A DNA stretch of 64,000 nt. Origin: Hymenobacter artigasi (lineage in GTDB: Bacteria > Bacteroidota > Bacteroidia > Cytophagales > Hymenobacteraceae). Location of the stretch: NCBI RefSeq assembly GCF_012275535.1, contig NZ_JAAVTK010000012.1, positions 115,874 through 179,873 of the forward strand, given 5' to 3'. Below the pieces are notes generated by a model. It did not search any database. It was not told the DNA's origin and saw nothing but the letters and a program-made list of their open reading frames with translations. Of the stretch, positions 60,981-64,000 are shown in pieces (the stretch's first letter is position 1; every line of letters starts with the position of its first letter). The position numbers were made by a program, and so were the translations under genes.

Positions 60981-62306
60981 CTACCCGTGGTCGATGGCCA
61001 GTATTGTTTGTAAAAGCACATTGGCCCCATTGCTCATGTCGCCGGGTTTGGTCAATTCCTGGTACGAATGACTGATGCCCCCCACACTGGGAACAAATAT
61101 CATGGCTACTGGGGCAATCGCGGCGATTTCCTGGGAATCATGACCCGCCCCGCTCTGCATCACTTTGGTGCTCAGCCCCAAGGATTTTGCTGCGGCCGCG
61201 ATGGTTTGCTGCAAGGCCTTATCCGTTAGGGCGGGTTTGGAGGCATTGGCCTGCCGCTCAAATCGGATGGTTGTGTTGCTCTCGGTGGCGATTCCTGCGG
61301 CTTTTTTTTCTATTTCACGAAAGAGCATCTCAATTTTATCCGCGGATAAATCGCGGATTTCCAACCCCATCACCACTTTACCGGGGATGACATTGTAGGC
61401 ATTGGGGGTGATGGCCATTTTACCAACCGTGCCCACCTGGTTGCCTTTGACCGAGTTGATGACTTCGTTGACGGCGATGACAAAGCGGGACGAAGCCAGC
61501 AAGGCATCTTGGCGCAGCGCCATGGGGGTGGTGCCCGCGTGGTTGGCAAATCCGGCTACGGTCACTTCCCAGTGCACAATGCCGACAATGCCTTCTACCA
61601 CCCCAATCTGAACGTTTTCCCGCGCCAAAATGCCCCCTTGTTCGATATGCAATTCCACCCAGGCGTGGAGGTCGCCTTTCTTTCGGATGCAGGATTGCAG
61701 GTTATCGGGGTTGCCCCCAATCGCCTTGATTCCTTCCGCCATTGTTACCCCGCTTTGGCTTTTTTGTTGCAGCCCCGCCGGGGTTAAGCCGCCCGCCATG
61801 GCCATGCTGCCAATCGTGCCGCCTTCTTCGTTGGCAAAAATGATAACCTCCAGCGGATGCTCCGTGAGCACCTTCTGCTCGTTGAGCACCTCAATTACCT
61901 CTAAAGCGCTGATGGCTCCCAACGGGCCATCATAATTTCCGCCATCCGGCACCATGTCAATGTGCGAGCCGAAGGCAATGGGTTTAAGGGCAGGGCTTTT
62001 CCCTTTTCGTTTGCCGATGATGTTTCCGGCGGCATCAATCGTGGGGTCAAGCCCCGCCCGTTTCATCTGCTCGATAAACCAAGTCCTTCCCTCCAGGTCT
62101 CCCTTGGTGTAGGCAACCCGGTAGCCGTGCCCCTGCTCGTTCTGCCCAAATTTGGCGAGCTGGGCAATGCGGTCTACGAGGCGCTGCTCGTTCACTCTAA
62201 ACTTGTTGCCCAAAGCCGCCGGTTTACTGGTGGCGTCCAGCAGGCCAAAGGCACTTACGCTCAAAGCGGTTAGTGAGGCGTTTTTAAGGAAGGTTCTTCT
62301 TTCCAT
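60981..62306 (-). CDS. Tat-exported M20-family amidohydrolase (allantoate/carbamoyl-amino acid type)
   Basis: 441 residues from the ATG at 62306. A twin-arginine signal (MERRTFLKNASLTALSVSAFG) indicates folded export. The M20-type metal site is clear: GSHIDMVPDGGNYDG (His, Asp), FANEEGGTIGS (Glu-Glu), HIEQGGIL (His) and GAGHDSQEIA. The layout fits the Zn/Mn-dependent hydantoinase/carbamoylase group: allantoate amidohydrolase, ureidopropionase or N-carbamoyl-L-amino acid hydrolase. Which amide it cleaves cannot be told. A Tat signal is uncommon in this group, placing the enzyme in the periplasm. Confidence 0.88.
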   Translation of the reverse strand: MERRTFLKNASLTALSVSAFGLLDATSKPAALGNKFRVNEQRLVDRIAQLAKFGQNEQGHGYRVAYTKGDLEGRTWFIEQMKRAGLDPTIDAAGNIIGKRKGKSPALKPIAFGSHIDMVPDGGNYDGPLGAISALEVIEVLNEQKVLTEHPLEVIIFANEEGGTIGSMAMAGGLTPAGLQQKSQSGVTMAEGIKAIGGNPDNLQSCIRKKGDLHAWVELHIEQGGILARENVQIGVVEGIVGIVHWEVTVAGFANHAGTTPMALRQDALLASSRFVIAVNEVINSVKGNQVGTVGKMAITPNAYNVIPGKVVMGLEIRDLSADKIEMLFREIEKKAAGIATESNTTIRFERQANASKPALTDKALQQTIAAAAKSLGLSTKVMQSGAGHDSQEIAAIAPVAMIFVPSVGGISHSYQELTKPGDMSNGANVLLQTILAIDHG

Positions 62307-62405
62307 GCTTCCAGCGTAAAGCCCGCTGCAGCGAAATATTGTTTTATGGAGCTGGTGCCCACCGCTGAACACGTAGGTTGGCTGCGCCACGCGCGGGAGC
62401 CGACC

Positions 62406-62452
62406 AGCGCGCTATTTAGGCAAGGTAACCCCCTTTGCCTAAATAGCGCGCT
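62406..62452. terminator. Hairpin, terminator-like
   Basis: 18-bp perfect stem AGCGCGCTATTTAGGCAA and complement with a short CG-poor loop, followed by TTTT on the plus strand. It lies upstream of the amidohydrolase start. Confidence 0.6.
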
Positions 62453-62616
62453 TTTAAGCCCCGACCGTTTGAATAGTACAGTCTGAATGAAGAGCTTATG
62501 CACCAATTCAATTTATTCCGGCGCAGGCCAAGTAAGGTGTGCCTTTCGAAGCCTAACCTATGTCCTGACTCTATCCATATTTAGCTGGCTGCTTCAGCCT
62601 TCTCACTGTCCATTTT

Positions 62617-62772
62617 AGAGCAGTTTTCGGGTTTGGGTACAGCTTATGAGGCCAGCAGGCAGTAGCGCGAACTTTGTAGTTCGCGTCCCCGCGCCGTTAG
62701 AACTACTCTGACGGCGCGGGGACGCGAACTACAAAGTTCGCGCTACGTGTACACGAACCTGAAAACTGCTCT
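62617..62772. repeat. MITE-like palindrome, copy 3 (most complete)
   Basis: Terminal inverted repeats AGAGCAGTTTTC / GAAAACTGCTCT bound the same CGCGAACTTTGTAGTTCGCG core arms found at 6206 and 20349. The left arm carries a 20-odd-bp insertion (TATGAGGCCAGCAGGC) not present in the other copies. This copy defines the unit ends. Confidence 0.88.
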
Positions 62773-62774
62773 AG

Positions 62775-63107
62775 TTAGACCACCTCAGCGCTTGACCGTC
62801 CCAGCGCAACATATCCAGAATATCGGTGACCAGCGGGTTGCCCGTTTGCTGGGGGTTGAAAACACCCACCCGCAGTTAGCCGGCCGGCACGCCGCTGGTA
62901 TCGGCCACCAAGCCGGCAGTGGGCCTGCCGGCGGTGTTCAGGCGCACGGCGAAGAAGCGCCCTTGGGGTTGCGGTAGTTGCCGGCGATGCCAGAATGGTT
63001 TTTTAGCATCATGCTTTCCCAGCCGTTCACCGCGTAGCCGTCGGCCACATTGCTGAGGCGCACGTTTTCGAAGCGAAGCACCCGCTGGCCTTGCAGCGCG
63101 GCCGGCA
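62775..63107 (-). pseudogene. Unrecognised gene fragment fused to the xylulokinase remnant
   Basis: Minus-strand frame reading RVLRFENVRLSNVADGYAVN, then KNHSGIAGNYRNPKG, and after a frameshift RFFAVRLNTAGRPTAGLVAD. A stop codon follows VPAG, then NPQQTGNPLVTDILDMLRW. It is not part of a kinase. I do not recognise the family; the wording suggests a secreted beta-rich protein. Frameshift and stop show it is dead. Confidence 0.45.
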
Positions 63108-63530
63108 CCGCCAGCTTGGCGGCGGTGAAGTGGCCGGGCGGGTTGAGCAGGTGGTCCAACTGCGGGTTTCGCCAATGGCCGCGAAGGCCTGCTCACCGTA
63201 AGGTACGGCCTGGCTGTCGCACCAAATGATGGCGTCGCGCAGCACGTGCTGGTGCTCGTCGACCACCACCAAAGCGTGCATCTGGTAGGCAATGCCGATG
63301 GCACCAATATCCTGCGGGTCATAGCGTTGGGTGGCATTATCCCTCTGAATGGCCTGCCGTACGTCGAGCCACTACTGGCGCGGGTCCTGCTCAGCTCAGC
63401 CGGGCTGGCGGGCGGTGATTTAGCGCTCCGTATCGGGGTAGCTCACCGAAGCCAGGCACTGGCGCGTGGCGGAATCCACCACCGATACTTTGACGGAGGA
63501 AGTTCCCAGGTCGATTCCGATTAGCAGCAT
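63108..63530 (-). pseudogene. xylB: Xylulokinase (FGGY) N-terminal remnant
   Basis: ATG at 63530, then LLIGIDLGTSSVKVSVVDS, the ATP-binding start of FGGY kinases. Further on are QPG-stop-AEQDPRQ-stop-WLDV, IGAIGIAYQMHALVVVDE and LRDAIIWCDSQAVPYGEQ, matching xylulokinase. Three in-frame stops occur (TAA, TGA, TAG); the last two sit where the family has Trp (GWAEQDP and WW), so they look like G-to-A changes. A frameshift follows GETRSW, HLLNPPGHFTAAKLA is still readable, and then the sequence joins an unrelated fragment. The C-terminal two-thirds are gone. Confidence 0.85.
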
Positions 63531-63580
63531 GAGGAAAAGGCTAAGATGGAGGCGTAAAAATCGATATCAGGTGGTTCGAC

Positions 63581-63885
63581 TCATCGGTTTGGCTCGATGC
63601 GAAACCAATCGATGTCCGCGTTGCCGGCATCGTTGAACTTGGCCGTGCGCGAGGAGAACAAGCCTACTTTGGCGCCAATCCACTTGCCTTCCCGGGCCTG
63701 AAACTCACTGCCCAACGACTGAAACACTTGGTTGTCGAAGCTGTAGCTGAACTGGCACTTGGCTCCCGCTTTCACCGCCACGCGCAGGTAGATGGGCTGC
63801 CGGGCCTGGGCGGCGGGCACTTCCACCGGAGCGGAGGTGGTTTCGGCCGTTAGCTTGTCGGCGTCCTTGCAAACGCTCTGGCTAA
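63581..63885 (-). pseudogene. GH43 beta-xylosidase-type C-terminal domain fragment
   Basis: About 100 codons in the minus frame, from the IS border to a stop codon: IYLRVAVKAGAKCQFSYSFD, then FQSLGSEFQAREGKWIGAKV and GLFSSRTAKFNDAGNADIDW. This is the concanavalin-like C-terminal beta-sandwich of GH43 xylosidases/arabinofuranosidases. The catalytic five-blade propeller is absent, because the gene is cut at 63886 by an IS. Together with the xylB remnant it marks a lost xylan/xylose locus. Confidence 0.75.
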
Positions 63886-64000
63886 GAGGGTGTTAGGGAA
63901 TTAGGCGGGAGCTAATCGATTGAGACACATGGTCAAGTTGGCAATAAGCAGCCAAGCTTCATGGGAGCGGGGGGTAAATTCGTAGTCGATAGCCAATCGG
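63886..64000 (-). mobile_element. IS fragment at window edge (IS5-type transposase C-terminus)
   Basis: IS end GAGGGTGTTAGGGAA at 63886-63900, then the last 33 codons of a transposase on the minus strand (stop at 63901-63903): RLAIDYEFTPRSHEAWLLIA, then MCLNRLAPA. This matches the C-terminus of IS5-group transposases and is a different element from the one at 58516. It extends beyond the window. Confidence 0.8.

Overview
The window looks like chromosomal DNA from a GC-rich member of the Bacteroidota, most likely Hymenobacter or a close relative in the Cytophagales. This rests on four SusC/SusD-type outer-membrane systems, type IX secretion (T9SS) C-terminal sorting domains, many lipoproteins, few Shine-Dalgarno sequences, and high GC with dense GC-rich intergenic palindromes. 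The assignment is inference from gene content; no rRNA, tRNA or CRISPR array was recognised.

Layout. 1-5932: a SusD/SusC pair on the minus strand (SusD cut by the window edge) facing a divergent Nudix-type (NrtR/AraR-like) regulator. 6136-7422: nested palindromic repeats, then a 16-7-16 lox-like palindrome just upstream of a solitary Cre-like tyrosine recombinase. 7823-14266: a small lipoprotein and a plus-strand SusC/SusD/DUF5011-like lipoprotein operon. 14289-20441: terminators and repeats, an SBBP-repeat T9SS protein, and a single-chain MmeI-like restriction-modification enzyme whose middle third is strikingly AT-rich.

20549-47377 is a complete alginate utilisation locus arranged around a LacI-type regulator. 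On the minus strand: PL6 lyase, DEH reductase (SDR), PL17 oligoalginate lyase, KdgF, hexuronate MFS transporter, SusC, SusD, an esterase, a T9SS protein and a beta-helix protein. On the plus strand: SusC, SusD, KDG kinase, KDPG aldolase, PL7 lyase and fructose-1,6-bisphosphatase. Together they would depolymerise alginate outside the cell and in the periplasm, import the uronate, convert it via DEH, KDG and KDPG to pyruvate and glyceraldehyde-3-phosphate, and feed gluconeogenesis. An identical 18-bp palindrome (AACGTTACCGGTAACGTT) lies upstream of each arm and is the likely LacI-family operator.

47473-59795 is the least familiar part: an ECF sigma factor, a small one-TM putative anti-sigma protein, and two paralogous cassettes of YHYH-domain lipoprotein, MORN/YwqK-repeat lipoprotein and SCO-type copper/thioredoxin-fold protein. 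Associated genes are a Spy-like protein, an arylsulfotransferase-like T9SS protein, an unrecognised membrane-anchored protein, a two-pore-helix potassium channel, and the wreck of an MbnP-like gene. A shared motif (GCAGGG, 21-22 nt, CATCYAW) precedes the sigma gene, the anti-sigma gene and two of the three YHYH genes, which suggests one self-regulated envelope metal (probably copper) system. Its right end has been broken by an IS5-family element and a fusion deletion.

59803-64000: the primary-type sigma factor RpoD, a Tat-exported M20-type amidohydrolase, a complete copy of a MITE-like palindrome, and decayed remains of xylan/xylose genes (xylulokinase with three stop codons, a GH43 C-terminal fragment) cut by a second IS at the window edge.
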